Shown: positions 11,364-20,315 of the stretch, piece after piece
How the letters are laid out: every line of letters starts with the position of its first letter
How positions within the stretch are numbered: position 1 is the first letter of the stretch
Source: Gammaproteobacteria bacterium
GTDB lineage: Bacteria > Pseudomonadota > Gammaproteobacteria > Natronospirales > REEB76
Direction of reading: 5' to 3'
Assembly: GCA_036383255.1 (NCBI GenBank)
Contig: DASVOS010000011.1
Location: forward strand, 126,007 to 190,006
Length of the DNA: 64,000 nucleotides
Translations under genes and position numbers: made by a program
Notes under the pieces: model-generated
Told to the model about the DNA's origin: nothing
Seen by the model: only the letters and a program-made list of their open reading frames with translations
Database searches by the model: none

Positions 11364-12305
11364 TCAGATAGCGAGGCTGGTGTCGGTGACCGCCAGCGGG
11401 CCCTTGATGTTCACGTGGGTCACCTCGCGGATGCCGAGGTAGCTGCCGAGTTGGCCGGCAGGCACTTTGAGCGGACCGGGGCTCGGGGCGGCACCCGGCT
11501 GCGGCTGCGGATAGGCGGTGCCGCGGGCCGTGTAGAAGGTCATGTTGCCTTCGATCTTCTGCTGGATCTGGTGGATGTGGCCGTTCAGCACCGTCACCGA
11601 GCCGAAGCGGCGCAGGTAGGAGTAGAGCCGCGGCGCGTCGGAGGTGCCCCAGCCCCAGGGCTCGTACACCGTCCACAGCGGGATGTGGGCGAACACCAGG
11701 ATGGGCGTGCTGGAGGAGACGCGCTCGAGGTCATCCTCCACCCACTCCAGCTGCTCGTCGCCCAGCGCCACCAGGGCGCCGTTCTGGAAGTTCAGTACGT
11801 TCACGAGGCAGATGCAGTGCATGCCGCGGTAGTCGAAGCTGTACCAGCCCTTGCCGTTCACGCCGCCGCCGAAGCGCTTGAAGAACTCCGCGCCGTTGTC
11901 GCCGATGGTGTCGTGCTCGCCCGGGGTGAAGAACCAGTTGTCGGTCTTGATGCCCTTCAGGGCCTGCTGGGCGGCATCGAACTGCTCCGGCTTGGAGAGA
12001 TGCGACACATCGCCGGTGTGGATGGCGAAGGCCGGCGCGCGGCCGAGGCCGTTCACGTGGGCGATGGCGCTCTGCAGCGTGGCCAGCACGTCGGGGTTCG
12101 CTTCCTGGTGGAAGCCGACATGGGTGTCGCTGATCTGGATGAAGCTGAAGTCCGCGTCCGCCGGGGCCGCGAGGCCGTCCAGGGTCTTGGCCTGGAGCAC
12201 GCCGCCCTTCATGGTCCAGAGCAGGCCGCCGCCGGCCCATGCCAGGCAGGTGAGCAGCTTGCGGCGCTCGCTGTCCTTGAGCTTCTCGTCGTGAATCTTG
12301 TCCAT
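11364..12305 (-). CDS. Calcineurin-like metallophosphoesterase, probably exported
   Basis: A 313-residue two-metal phosphoesterase. The motif order is that of the family: ISDTHVGFH (D-x-H), HTGDVSHL (GD), PGEHDTIGD (GNHD variant with Glu in place of Asn), FAHIPLW (H) and NGHIHQIQQ (GH-x-H). The N-terminus carries SERRKLLTCLAWAGGGLLW, which resembles a twin-arginine or hydrophobic export signal. ATG at 12305 is chosen because GGAGA lies at suitable distance; the open frame continues to 12353. It heads an operon with the cupredoxin. The substrate is unknown; pairing with a copper protein suggests a periplasmic role. Confidence 0.85.
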   Translation of the reverse strand: MDKIHDEKLKDSERRKLLTCLAWAGGGLLWTMKGGVLQAKTLDGLAAPADADFSFIQISDTHVGFHQEANPDVLATLQSAIAHVNGLGRAPAFAIHTGDVSHLSKPEQFDAAQQALKGIKTDNWFFTPGEHDTIGDNGAEFFKRFGGGVNGKGWYSFDYRGMHCICLVNVLNFQNGALVALGDEQLEWVEDDLERVSSSTPILVFAHIPLWTVYEPWGWGTSDAPRLYSYLRRFGSVTVLNGHIHQIQQKIEGNMTFYTARGTAYPQPQPGAAPSPGPLKVPAGQLGSYLGIREVTHVNIKGPLAVTDTSLAI

Positions 12306-12438
12306 GCGGGTCTCCGAGAGGGGTTTCTCCTGCAAGACCCGCATACCGGCCACACTTATTCCGGCTGCCCGCGCCGGGAATAAGAAATTCCCGGGGAATA
12401 AACCACGCCACGGGTTTTTTGCCTCCGAATCAGTCGGT

Positions 12439-12444
12439 TATAAT
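12439..12444 (+). promoter_or_regulatory. -10 box of the ddl promoter
   Basis: A consensus TATAAT lies 32 bases ahead of the ddl ATG. The -35 region is poor (TTTTTG at 17-bp spacing). Confidence 0.5.
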
Positions 12445-12475
12445 GACGCTCCGTCCAGCGCCTTACCCTCGCGAA

Positions 12476-13573
12476 ATGGCAAACAAGATCCGGGTCGGCA
12501 TCCTCTTCGGCGGCAAGTCGGCCGAGCACGAGATCTCGCTGCTCTCCGCCAAGAACGTCATCGACGCCCTCGACCGCTCCAAGTACGAGCCGGTGCTCAT
12601 CGGCATCGACAAGTCCGGCCACTGGGTCACCAGCGAGCCTTCCAGGTTCCTGCTGAACCACACCGACCCCAAGCTCGTGGCGCTCAACAAGGCGGCCAGC
12701 AAGGACGTGGCGCTCATCCCCCAGAGCGAAGGCAGGCTCACGCCGCTGGAAGCCGGGGGCCTCGAACAGAGCGTGGACGTGGTGTTCCCCATCCTGCACG
12801 GCCCCCTGGGCGAGGACGGCGCGGTGCAGGGCCTGCTCAAGCTCGCCAACGTGCCCTTCGTGGGCGCGGGCGTGCTGGGTTCGGCCGTGGGCATGGACAA
12901 GGACGTGATGAAGCGCCTGCTGCGGGACGCCGGCATCCCGGTCTCCAAGTTCCTGGTGTTCCGCCGCGGCCAGCAGCCTGACTATGCCGCGGTGACGAAA
13001 GAACTCGGTTCGCCGGTGTTCGTGAAGCCCGCGAACCTGGGCTCCTCCGTAGGTATCAGCAAGGCGAAGGACGCCGCGGGCTTCGGGAAGGCCGTGCGCG
13101 AGGCCTTCCGCTACGACACCAAGATCGTGATCGAGGAGAACGTGCCGGGCCGCGAGATCGAGTGCGCGGTGCTCGGCAACGAGGACCCCAAGGCCTCCAT
13201 CGCCGGTGAGATCATCCCCACCCACGAGTTCTACTCCTACGAGGCCAAGTACCTGGACGCCGACGGCGCCCGCCTGGAGATCCCGGCGAAGATAGATGCC
13301 CCCACGCTCAAGCGAGTGCAGGAGATGGCGGTGCGGACCTTCAAGGCCCTCAACTGCGAGGGCATGGGCCGCGTGGACTTCTTCCTGACGCAGGATGGCA
13401 AGCTCTTCGTCAACGAGATCAACACCATCCCTGGCTTCACCAAGATCAGCATGTACCCCAAGCTCTGGGAGGCCACGGGCATCGGCTACAGCGAGCTCAT
13501 CAGCCGCTTGATCGGCCTCGCCATAGAGCGCTTCGAGCATGAACAGACCCTCTCATCCTCTTACGACGGTTGA
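12476..13573 (+). CDS. ddl: D-alanine--D-alanine ligase (DdlA type)
   Basis: This ATP-grasp ligase makes D-Ala-D-Ala for peptidoglycan. The start at 12476 gives [20 protein letters not shown], the family N-terminus, and a 365-residue chain. That is DdlA-like length, longer than the DdlB of division clusters. [12 protein letters not shown] carries the substrate-binding His-Gly-Pro. [16 protein letters not shown] is the ATP-grasp block, and the metal-binding segment [26 protein letters not shown] is complete. Nothing suggests a D-Ala-D-Lac (vancomycin-resistance) ligase cluster. It stands alone of cell-division genes and is followed four bases later by gpmA, probably co-transcribed. Confidence 0.95.
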   Translation: MANKIRVGILFGGKSAEHEISLLSAKNVIDALDRSKYEPVLIGIDKSGHWVTSEPSRFLLNHTDPKLVALNKAASKDVALIPQSEGRLTPLEAGGLEQSVDVVFPILHGPLGEDGAVQGLLKLANVPFVGAGVLGSAVGMDKDVMKRLLRDAGIPVSKFLVFRRGQQPDYAAVTKELGSPVFVKPANLGSSVGISKAKDAAGFGKAVREAFRYDTKIVIEENVPGREIECAVLGNEDPKASIAGEIIPTHEFYSYEAKYLDADGARLEIPAKIDAPTLKRVQEMAVRTFKALNCEGMGRVDFFLTQDGKLFVNEINTIPGFTKISMYPKLWEATGIGYSELISRLIGLAIERFEHEQTLSSSYDG

Positions 13574-13577
13574 GTAC

Positions 13578-14333
13578 ATGAAGAACAACACCCCCAAGCT
13601 GGTCCTGCTCCGCCACGGCTTCAGCGAATGGAACAAGTCCAACCGCTTCACCGGCTGGACCGACGTGGACCTGGCGCCGGAAGGCATCGCCGAGGCGAAG
13701 GAGGCCGCGCGCCTCCTGAAGCAGGAGGGCTTCGGCTTCGACGTGGCCTACACCTCGGTCCTGAAGCGCGCGATCCGCACCCTGTGGGTGGTGCAGGAAG
13801 AGCTGGACCTCATGTGGATCCCGGTCATCAAGGACTGGCGCCTGAACGAGCGCCACTACGGCGCGCTGCAGGGCCTCAACAAGGCCGAGACCGTGAAGCA
13901 GTACGGCGAGGAGCAGGTGAAGGTCTGGCGCCGCAGCTACGACATCCCGCCGCCGGCCCTCAAGAAGACCGACGAGCGCCATCCCAGGCACGACCCGCGC
14001 TACGCGGACCTTAGGCCTAAGGACCTGCCCGCCACCGAGAGCCTGAAGGAGACGGTGGCGCGCTTCGTGCCCTACTGGAAGTCGAAGATCCTGCCCGCCA
14101 TGAAGCGCGGCGAGCGGGTGCTGATCGTGGCCCACGGCAACTCGCTGAGAGCCCTGGTGAAGCACCTGGACGGCATGGGCGAGGACGAGATCGTGGCGCT
14201 CAACATCCCGACGGCGGTGCCGCTGGTGTACGAGTTCGACCGGGCCCTCAAGCCCAAGAAGCACTACTATCTGGGCGACGCGGCCAAGGTGGCCGCCGCC
14301 GCCGCGGCCGTGGCGAACCAGACCAAGGGGTAG
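13578..14333 (+). CDS. gpmA: 2,3-bisphosphoglycerate-dependent phosphoglycerate mutase
   Basis: This glycolytic/gluconeogenic enzyme interconverts 3- and 2-phosphoglycerate. It is 251 residues long. The phosphorylated histidine is in [13 protein letters not shown], and [11 protein letters not shown] is characteristic of GpmA. The general acid glutamate is in [14 protein letters not shown]. The second active-site histidine is in [16 protein letters not shown]. The ATG at 13578 starts 18 residues before the RHG motif; the longer open frame overlapping ddl adds no conserved sequence. The C-terminus ends in an Ala-rich tail ([13 protein letters not shown]). Confidence 0.95.
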   Translation: MKNNTPKLVLLRHGFSEWNKSNRFTGWTDVDLAPEGIAEAKEAARLLKQEGFGFDVAYTSVLKRAIRTLWVVQEELDLMWIPVIKDWRLNERHYGALQGLNKAETVKQYGEEQVKVWRRSYDIPPPALKKTDERHPRHDPRYADLRPKDLPATESLKETVARFVPYWKSKILPAMKRGERVLIVAHGNSLRALVKHLDGMGEDEIVALNIPTAVPLVYEFDRALKPKKHYYLGDAAKVAAAAAAVANQTKG

Positions 14334-14391
14334 ACAACCCTTCCGCATCCGAAATAATTCCCCACTGCCCCGGTCCGGACGAGGCAACATA

Positions 14392-14410
14392 CTTTAGACT
14401 ACGTCTAAAG
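14392..14410. promoter_or_regulatory. 19-bp palindrome upstream of the ECF sigma gene, candidate operator/promoter
   Basis: CTTTAGAC-TAC-GTCTAAAG is a perfect inverted repeat with a 3-bp centre, ending 19 bases before the sigma gene start. GGCAAC lies just upstream (14383-14388) and could be a -35 element of the ECF type, with GTCTAA as a -10. The palindrome may bind a dimeric regulator or be an autoregulated promoter. Confidence 0.5.
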
Positions 14411-14429
14411 AGGGACAGGTCATAAGGTC

Positions 14430-14957
14430 ATGGGAACTCCCGGCAAACTGGGACAGTTCGAGCAGACGGTGCTTCCGCACCTGGATGCGGCCTATAACCT
14501 TGCCCGCTGGCTCACCCGCAACGACCACGACGCCGAAGATGTGGTGCAGGAGGCCGTCCTGAGGGCCTTCCGCTTCTTCGACACCTTCCAGGGCGGCGAA
14601 TCCCGCCACTGGCTCCTGAAGATCGTCCGTAATACCTTCTATACCTGGTACGAGAAGAACCGGCGCCACGCCCAGACCGAGGCCTTGGGGGACGAGGTCA
14701 TGGACCTGCCCGGGAATGAACCGGGGCCGGAAGAGGTATTGATAAAGGAGCACGGGGCGCAGACGGTCCGCGAGGCCATCCAGACCCTGCCCCTGGAGTT
14801 CCGAGAAGTCCTGCTGCTGCGGGAGTTCGAGGGCTACTCATATAAAGAGATCGCCGACATCGTCGAGGTGCCCATCGGCACGGTGATGTCCCGCCTGTCG
14901 CGGGCACGCCAGCACCTCAGGCACCGGCTGGCACGGGTCGAAGGAGTGAATACGTGA
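14430..14957 (+). CDS. ECF-family RNA polymerase sigma factor
   Basis: A 175-residue alternative sigma factor containing only regions 2 and 4, as in the ECF group. Region 2 includes AAYNLARWLTRNDHDAEDVVQEAVLRAFRFFDTF, which binds the core enzyme and the -10 element. Region 4 is the C-terminal EVLLLREFEGYSYKEIADIVEVPIGTVMSRLSRARQHL helix-turn-helix. The stop overlaps the start of the anti-sigma gene, so their synthesis is coupled. The perfect palindrome upstream suggests auto- or repressor control. The stress that activates it cannot be read from the sequence. Confidence 0.93.
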   Translation: MGTPGKLGQFEQTVLPHLDAAYNLARWLTRNDHDAEDVVQEAVLRAFRFFDTFQGGESRHWLLKIVRNTFYTWYEKNRRHAQTEALGDEVMDLPGNEPGPEEVLIKEHGAQTVREAIQTLPLEFREVLLLREFEGYSYKEIADIVEVPIGTVMSRLSRARQHLRHRLARVEGVNT

Positions 14958-15703
14958 ATTGTCAGGAGCTGGAAGCCCTGCTGCATCCCTACCTGGACGG
15001 CGAACTCGATGCCGCCCAGCGCCGGGACGTGGACGCGCACCTCTCCGGCTGTTCGGCCTGCAGCCGGCAGCTCCAGGACTTCCGCACCCTCTCCGCGGCC
15101 ATGAAGTCGCCGGAGCTGCGCTACCCCGCCGGCGACCTGCTCAAGCAGCGCCTCAAGTTCCAGCTCAGGGAGGCCGCCGGCCGCTCCGCGAGCCCGCGCT
15201 GGCCGAGGTTCGCCGCGGCGGCCGCCGTGACCCTGATGGCGCTCGCCGTGGGCTGGGGCGTGCAGCACCACGAGGCCGAGGAGCAGGAGGACGCCATGGT
15301 GGAAGCCGTGGTGGACCAGCAGGCGGACGCCGTCAGCCACGGCCATCCCACGGACTTCGCCTCCTCCGATCCCGCTGCCGTCGGCGCCTGGTTCAAGGGC
15401 AAGCTCGCCTATGCGCCGCCGGTGCCGGACCTGAGCGCCCAGGGCTTCGCGCTGGTGGGCGCGCGCCTGGAGAAGGTCGAGGATCAGCCCGCCGCCGCCC
15501 TGGTCTACCAGCGGGATGGCGAGTACCTCACGGTGTTCGTCTGCGCCGCCACCGAGTCCGGTGACACGGACCTGGACGAGGACACCGAGGACGACTACCA
15601 CGTGGCCTACTGGACCCAAGGGCCCCTGAGCTTCTGGGTCGTGTCCAAGCTCGATCCGGACGCGGTGCGCCGCGCCGGCGAGGAGCTGCGCCGCGCAGGT
15701 TGA
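14954..15703 (+). CDS. Zinc-finger anti-sigma factor, single-pass membrane protein
   Basis: A 249-residue partner of the ECF sigma factor. The cytoplasmic N-terminus has a ZAS-type zinc site: Cys3, then His29-x3-Cys33-x2-Cys36 in DAHLSGCSACSRQ. One membrane helix follows at about residues 85-104 (FAAAAAVTLMALAVGWGV). The remaining ~145 residues are predicted periplasmic and contain an acidic stretch (DTDLDEDTEDD). The GTG start lies inside the sigma stop (GTGA overlap). The layout fits a membrane sensor that holds the sigma factor and releases it on an envelope or redox signal. The zinc thiols could themselves be redox-sensitive. Confidence 0.9.
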   Translation: MNCQELEALLHPYLDGELDAAQRRDVDAHLSGCSACSRQLQDFRTLSAAMKSPELRYPAGDLLKQRLKFQLREAAGRSASPRWPRFAAAAAVTLMALAVGWGVQHHEAEEQEDAMVEAVVDQQADAVSHGHPTDFASSDPAAVGAWFKGKLAYAPPVPDLSAQGFALVGARLEKVEDQPAAALVYQRDGEYLTVFVCAATESGDTDLDEDTEDDYHVAYWTQGPLSFWVVSKLDPDAVRRAGEELRRAG

Positions 15704-15748
15704 GCCTTAAGGGCTCGCCCCGCCGGCCTGAAGCAGGCCTCCTGAATC

Positions 15749-15843
15749 GACTACAAAAGTCCCTCCTGGACTTTTGCAGCTAGGCGAACCCGGTACATGC
15801 CCGGGTTCGCCTACGCTTCGCGAGCGGCACATCCCTGTGCCGC
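15749..15843. repeat. Cluster of three intergenic hairpins
   Basis: The 198-bp gap after the anti-sigma gene contains CAAAAGTCC/GGACTTTTG, then AGGCGAACCCGG/CCGGGTTCGCCT, then GCGGCACA-TCCC-TGTGCCGC (15824-15843). None has a clear U-tract, so they look more like REP/BIME-type elements than terminators. Confidence 0.5.
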
Positions 15844-15901
15844 CGTCCGCTCATGACCTCCTGTAAAATAAGCCCCCTCAGAAATCCACGGGACGGCTTC
15901 C

Positions 15902-16669
15902 ATGCGCTTCGAAAAGCTAAACGCCATCGTCTCCGGCGGCGCCTCCGGCCTCGGTCTCGCCACCTGCGAGCGCGTGGTCAAGGCCGGCGGCAAGGTCGCC
16001 ATCCTGGACATGAATGAGGAGCAGGGCCAGGCCGCCGCCAAGCAGATCGGCGCCCACGCGCTCTTCATCAAGACCGACGTGAGCAAGGGCCAGGACGTGG
16101 ATGCCGCCGTGGCGCGCGCGAAGGATGCCTTCGGCAGCCTGCAGCTCGCGGTGAACTGCGCCGGCATCCTCGGCGCCGGCCGGGTGCTGGGCAAGGAAGG
16201 TCCCATGGCCACGGATTTCTTCGCCAAGGTCATCAGCGTGAACCTGGTGGGCAGCTTCAACCTCATCAAGGCCGCCGCCAACGTGATGCAGGCCAACAGC
16301 CCCAGCGAGGACGGCGAGCGCGGCGTGATCGTGAACACCGCCTCGGTGGCGGCCTACGAGGGCCAGATCGGCCAGGCTGCCTACTCCGCCTCCAAGGGCG
16401 GCGTGGTGGGGATGACCCTGCCGATCGCCCGCGAGTTCGCCCGCTTCGGCATCCGGGTCATGACCATCGCCCCCGGCATCTTCTGGACCCCCATGATGGC
16501 CGGCATGTCCGAGGAGGTGCAGAAGTCCCTGGGCGCCCAGGTGCCCTTCCCTTCCCGCCTCGGCAAGCCCGAGGAATACGCCCAGCTGGTGCAGCAGATC
16601 TGCGAGAGCGTGATGCTGAACGGCGGCACCATCCGCCTGGATGGCGCCATCCGGATGCAGCCTAAATAG
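15902..16669 (+). CDS. SDR-family 3-hydroxyacyl-CoA dehydrogenase (HSD10-like)
   Basis: A 255-residue NAD-dependent short-chain dehydrogenase. The cofactor motif is VSGGASGLG at residues 10-18, and AILDM marks the NAD-type acidic end of strand 2. NTASVAAYEGQIGQAAYSASKGG holds the catalytic Ser, Tyr and Lys. The IAPGIFWTPMMAGM and C-terminal LNGGTIRLDGAIRMQPK segments resemble type-2 3-hydroxyacyl-CoA dehydrogenase (HSD17B10-like). That family oxidises 2-methyl-3-hydroxybutyryl-CoA in isoleucine breakdown, which fits the branched-chain context. The exact substrate is inferred. A -10-like TAAAAT at 15864 precedes it, and a strong terminator follows. Confidence 0.85.
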   Translation: MRFEKLNAIVSGGASGLGLATCERVVKAGGKVAILDMNEEQGQAAAKQIGAHALFIKTDVSKGQDVDAAVARAKDAFGSLQLAVNCAGILGAGRVLGKEGPMATDFFAKVISVNLVGSFNLIKAAANVMQANSPSEDGERGVIVNTASVAAYEGQIGQAAYSASKGGVVGMTLPIAREFARFGIRVMTIAPGIFWTPMMAGMSEEVQKSLGAQVPFPSRLGKPEEYAQLVQQICESVMLNGGTIRLDGAIRMQPK

Positions 16670-16711
16670 GCGGTTAGGAAGCCGCCCCCAAGGGCGGTAA
16701 AATAGCCTCCC

Positions 16712-16744
16712 GCGAGCCCCCGTCCTCGGGGGCTCGCCGTTTTT
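16712..16744 (+). terminator. Rho-independent terminator after the SDR gene
   Basis: An 11-bp GC stem (GCGAGCCCCCG pairing with CGGGGGCTCGC, loop TCCT) is followed by CGTTTTT. Confidence 0.8.
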
Positions 16745-16797
16745 GGCGCTTAGAACCGCCCGGCAGATGGCCTGAGAAATTAGAGATTTTGGCCGCT

Positions 16798-16876
16798 GGC
16801 TAGGCGCGCGAGGCGAGCAGGAGGGAGTGCACTCTTGGTGTGCATGACCGACTGCGAGCCGGAGCGCAACAACGCC
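16798..16876 (+). repeat. Dispersed repeat copy 2 (matches 3672-3752, opposite strand)
   Basis: Near-identical inverted copy of 3672-3752, located in the gap before the ETF-QO gene. It includes GAGTGCACTC and GTGCATGACCGACTGCGAG. No ORF in it is conserved. Confidence 0.75.
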
Positions 16877-16911
16877 AGCGGGCAAAAGATCAATTTCGCG
16901 AAAAAGAACTA

Positions 16912-18510
16912 ATGGACATTCAACGCGACGTAATGAGCTATGACGTGGTGGTCGTCGGCGCCGGTCCCGCCGGCCTCGCCTGCGCCATCCGCCTGAAGCA
17001 GCTCGCCCCCGCCAAGACCGTCTGCGTGCTGGAGAAAGGCTCCCAGGTCGGTGCCCACATCATGTCCGGCTGCGCCCTCGAACCCGCCGCCCTGGATGCG
17101 CTGCTGCCGGACTGGCGCAAGACGCCGCCGGAGATCTGCGTGCCGGCCTCGGAAGACCAGTTCCTGCTCTTCACCAAGACCGGTAGCTGGCGCCTGCCCA
17201 CGCCGCCGCAGATGAAGAACCACGGCAACTTCATCATCTCCTTAGGAAGCCTCTGCGCCTGGCTCGGCAAGCAGGCGGAGGCGCTCGGCGTGGACGTGTT
17301 CCCCGGCTTCGCCGCCGCCCATCCGCTGGTGGAAGGCGGCAAGGTCATCGGCGTGCGCTGCGGCGACATGGGCGTAAACAAGGACGGCACACCGGGACCC
17401 AACTTCGCCGCGGGCGTGGACATCCACGCCGGCACCACGGTGCTGGCGGAAGGCTGCCGCGGCAACGTCAGCAAGAAACTCATCATGGAGTTCCGCCTGG
17501 GCGCGGACTCCTCGCCCCAGACCTACGGTCTCGGCATGAAGGAACTGTGGCGGGTGCCGCCGGGACGCGTGAAGCCCGGCCTCATCCAGCACAGCGTCGG
17601 CTGGCCGCTGGACAGCAAGACCTACGGCGGCAGCCTGGTGTACCACCTGGACCAGGACCGGGTGTACGTGGGCTTCGTGGTGGGCCTCGACTATGAGGAC
17701 ACGGACCTCACGCCCTTCGAGGTGTTCCAGCAGTTCAAGAACCATCCCAGCATCAAGCAGCTGCTGGAGGGCGGCGAGATCCTCTCCGCCGGCGCCCGCT
17801 CCATCGTCGAGGGCGGCCTGCAGTCCCTCCCGAAGCTCGACATGCCCGGCGCGATGCTGGTGGGCGACGCGGGCGGCACGCTGAACGTACCCAAGATCAA
17901 GGGTGTGCACATGGCGCTACGCTCCGGCATGCTCGCCGCCGAGCACCTGGCGGAGCACGGCACCAGCGCCGGTTTCGACGCCGCCTGGCGCAGCTCGCCT
18001 TCCGCCCGGGAGCTGCATAAGGTGCGCAACATCCGCCCCGGCTTCCGGTGGGGCATCTGGCCGGGGCTCATCAACGCCGCGCTGGAGACCATCACCCTGG
18101 GCCTCTTGCCCTGGACCCTCAAGAACCATGCGGACTGGTCGAACCTGAAGCTGAAGGGCAAGGCCGACAACAAGCGCGACTACGTGGCACGTACGCTGCC
18201 GCCCAAGGACAGGCTCTCCTCGGTGTATTTCGCCGCCACCTCCCACGACGAACATCAGCCCGCCCACTTGAAGGTATTGGACACCAACATCTGCGTGGGC
18301 CGCTGCGCCGAGGAGTTCGGCAACCCCTGCACCCGCTTCTGCCCGGCCCAGGTCTACGAGATGGTGGACGACGGCGCCGGCAAGAAGCGCCTGCAGATCA
18401 ATGCCGCCAACTGCGTGCACTGCAAGGCCTGCGACATCAAGGACCCCTACGAGATCATCAACTGGACAACGCCCGAGGGCGGGTCCGGACCGAACTACCA
18501 GAATCTCTAA
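16912..18510 (+). CDS. Electron transfer flavoprotein-ubiquinone oxidoreductase
   Basis: This membrane-associated FAD/4Fe-4S enzyme passes electrons from reduced ETF to ubiquinone. The 532-residue chain opens with the FAD motif VVVVGAGPAGLACAI. LVGDAGGTLNVPKIKGVHMALRSG is the second FAD contact region. The C-terminal domain carries the cluster cysteines in CVGRCAEEFGNPCTRFCPAQVYE and ANCVHCKACDIKDP, and the family ending GGSGPNYQNL. ATG at 16912 begins MDIQRDVMSYD; the open frame to 16840 reads through the dispersed repeat and is not used. The etfB and etfA genes follow after 15 bases, so all electrons from the acyl-CoA dehydrogenases here have a complete route to the quinone pool. Confidence 0.96.
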   Translation: MDIQRDVMSYDVVVVGAGPAGLACAIRLKQLAPAKTVCVLEKGSQVGAHIMSGCALEPAALDALLPDWRKTPPEICVPASEDQFLLFTKTGSWRLPTPPQMKNHGNFIISLGSLCAWLGKQAEALGVDVFPGFAAAHPLVEGGKVIGVRCGDMGVNKDGTPGPNFAAGVDIHAGTTVLAEGCRGNVSKKLIMEFRLGADSSPQTYGLGMKELWRVPPGRVKPGLIQHSVGWPLDSKTYGGSLVYHLDQDRVYVGFVVGLDYEDTDLTPFEVFQQFKNHPSIKQLLEGGEILSAGARSIVEGGLQSLPKLDMPGAMLVGDAGGTLNVPKIKGVHMALRSGMLAAEHLAEHGTSAGFDAAWRSSPSARELHKVRNIRPGFRWGIWPGLINAALETITLGLLPWTLKNHADWSNLKLKGKADNKRDYVARTLPPKDRLSSVYFAATSHDEHQPAHLKVLDTNICVGRCAEEFGNPCTRFCPAQVYEMVDDGAGKKRLQINAANCVHCKACDIKDPYEIINWTTPEGGSGPNYQNL

Positions 18511-18525
18511 GAATCAGGACTCAAG

Positions 18526-19275
18526 ATGAAGATCCTTGTCGGCATCAAGCGCGTGGTGGACTTCAACGTCCGCATCCAGGTGAAGAAGGACGGCTCGGGC
18601 GTCGAGCTCGGCGGCGTCAAGCTCTCCATCAACCCCTTCGATGAGATCGCGCTGGAGGAAGCGCTGCGCATCCGCGAGAAGGGCGTGCAGGCCGAGGTCA
18701 TCGCCGTGAGCATCGGCCCCGCCGACGTGCAGCAGCAGCTGCGCACCGCTCTTGCCATGGGCGCGGACCGGGCCGTGCTCGTGGAGACCGCCGACGCCCT
18801 GCAGCCCCTCATGGCGGCGCGCGTGCTGCTGGAGATGGCCAAGCGCGAGAACGCGGACCTGGTGATCCTGGGCAAGCAAGCCATCGACGACGACTGCAAC
18901 CAGACCGGCCAGATGCTGGCCGCTCTCTGGGACCGGCCCCAGGCGACCTTCGCCTCCGCCGTGGACCTCAAGGGCAAGACCCTGAGGGTCACCCGCGAGG
19001 TGGACGCCGGTCTCGAAGTCATCGAGGTGGACCTGCCCGCCGTGGTCACCACGGACCTGCGCCTGAACACCCCGCGCTTCGTGAAGATGCCGGACATCAT
19101 GAAGGCCAAGTCCAAGCCCCTCGCGACCCTGAAGCTCGCGGAGCTGAACGTGGCCGCCGCGCCGGCGCTGGAGGCCGTCTCCTACGCCGCGCCCGCAGCG
19201 CGCAAGGGCGGCCACAAGGTGGCGGACGTACAGGCCCTGATAAAAGAATTGCACGACCGGGGGGTGCTGGCATGA
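18526..19275 (+). CDS. etfB: Electron transfer flavoprotein beta subunit
   Basis: A 249-residue AMP-binding subunit of the soluble ETF heterodimer, which collects electrons from acyl-CoA dehydrogenases such as isovaleryl-CoA dehydrogenase and FadE. MKILVGIKRVVDFNVRI is the standard N-terminus. NPFDEIALEEALRI and ADLVILGKQAIDDDCNQTGQMLAALW match the family, the latter forming the AMP site. The C-terminal part contains the recognition-loop region. It lies 15 bases after ETF-QO, and its TGA overlaps the etfA ATG by four bases. Confidence 0.96.
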   Translation: MKILVGIKRVVDFNVRIQVKKDGSGVELGGVKLSINPFDEIALEEALRIREKGVQAEVIAVSIGPADVQQQLRTALAMGADRAVLVETADALQPLMAARVLLEMAKRENADLVILGKQAIDDDCNQTGQMLAALWDRPQATFASAVDLKGKTLRVTREVDAGLEVIEVDLPAVVTTDLRLNTPRFVKMPDIMKAKSKPLATLKLAELNVAAAPALEAVSYAAPAARKGGHKVADVQALIKELHDRGVLA

Positions 19276-20216
19276 GCAAGATCCTGGTCATCGCCGAGCA
19301 TGACGGCGAGAAGCTGAACTCCAGCACCGCCCGCGCCGTGAGCTGCGCCGCCGCCATCGGCGGAGACATCGAGGTGGCGGTGTTCGCCGCGGACGGCAAG
19401 GCCGTGTGCGCCGCCGCCGCGAAGCTCAAGGGCGTGAAGAAGGTGCTGCGGGTGGCGCGCGCCGAGAATGCGAAGCCTCTCGCCGCGGTGCTGGCACCCC
19501 AGGTGGCGAAGCTCGCCGCCGGCTACAGCCACCTGCTGGCCCCCTCCACCACCTTCGGCAAGGACCTCCTGCCCCGTGCCGCCGCGCTCTTGGGCGCGCC
19601 CCAGGTGAGCGACATCATGAAGGTCGTGGATCCCCTCACCTTCGAGCGGCCCATCTATGCCGGCAACGCCATCGTCACCGTGAAGGCGCCGGAGAAGCCC
19701 TGCGTGGTGGCCACCGTGCGCACCGCCTCCTGGGCGGCCTGCGGCGAAGGCGGCAGCGCCGAGGTGGCGGACATCGCCGTGGATGCGGCCCTGCCAAGCC
19801 ATTCCCGCTACGTGGAACTCAAGCGCGACGCCACCGACCGGCCGGACCTGCAGTCCGCCGCGCGGGTGGTGTCCGGCGGGCGCGGCGTGGGCAGCAAGGA
19901 GAACTTCGCCATCGTCTACAAGCTCGCGGACAAGCTCGGCGCCGCCGTGGGCGCCTCCCGTGCCGCGGTGGACGCGGGCTACGTGCCCAACGACCTGCAG
20001 GTGGGCCAGACCGGCAAGATCATCGCGCCGGATCTCTACGTCGCGGTGGGCATCTCCGGCGCCATCCAGCACCTCACCGGCATCAAGGACGCGCGTACCA
20101 TCGTGGCCATCAACAAGGATCCGGAGGCCCCCATCTTCCAAGTGGCGGACTTAGGCCTCGTGGGCGACCTGTTCCAGATCCTGCCGGAGCTGGAGCAGGC
20201 CCTGGACAAGCGCTGA
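19272..20216 (+). CDS. etfA: Electron transfer flavoprotein alpha subunit
   Basis: A 314-residue FAD-carrying subunit of ETF. The FAD signature is complete: [12 protein letters not shown] near residue 200, then [20 protein letters not shown] and [20 protein letters not shown] towards the C-terminus. The ATG overlaps the etfB stop (ATGA), so the two subunits are translationally coupled. It is the last gene of the ETF-QO/etfB/etfA operon. Confidence 0.96.
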   Translation: MSKILVIAEHDGEKLNSSTARAVSCAAAIGGDIEVAVFAADGKAVCAAAAKLKGVKKVLRVARAENAKPLAAVLAPQVAKLAAGYSHLLAPSTTFGKDLLPRAAALLGAPQVSDIMKVVDPLTFERPIYAGNAIVTVKAPEKPCVVATVRTASWAACGEGGSAEVADIAVDAALPSHSRYVELKRDATDRPDLQSAARVVSGGRGVGSKENFAIVYKLADKLGAAVGASRAAVDAGYVPNDLQVGQTGKIIAPDLYVAVGISGAIQHLTGIKDARTIVAINKDPEAPIFQVADLGLVGDLFQILPELEQALDKR

Positions 20217-20315
20217 GCCGGAACCAACCGCGCCCCCGGCGGTCTTAGAGACACGCCCGCCGGCGGGGAGCCGGCGGACCCCCTTTTCACTCCGCATCCC
20301 AAAAGAGGCAACTCC

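Noticed and set aside
12476-13573. Vancomycin-resistance type D-Ala-D-Lac ligase
   Set aside because: There are no vanH/vanX neighbours, the chain looks like ordinary DdlA, and the context is gpmA.
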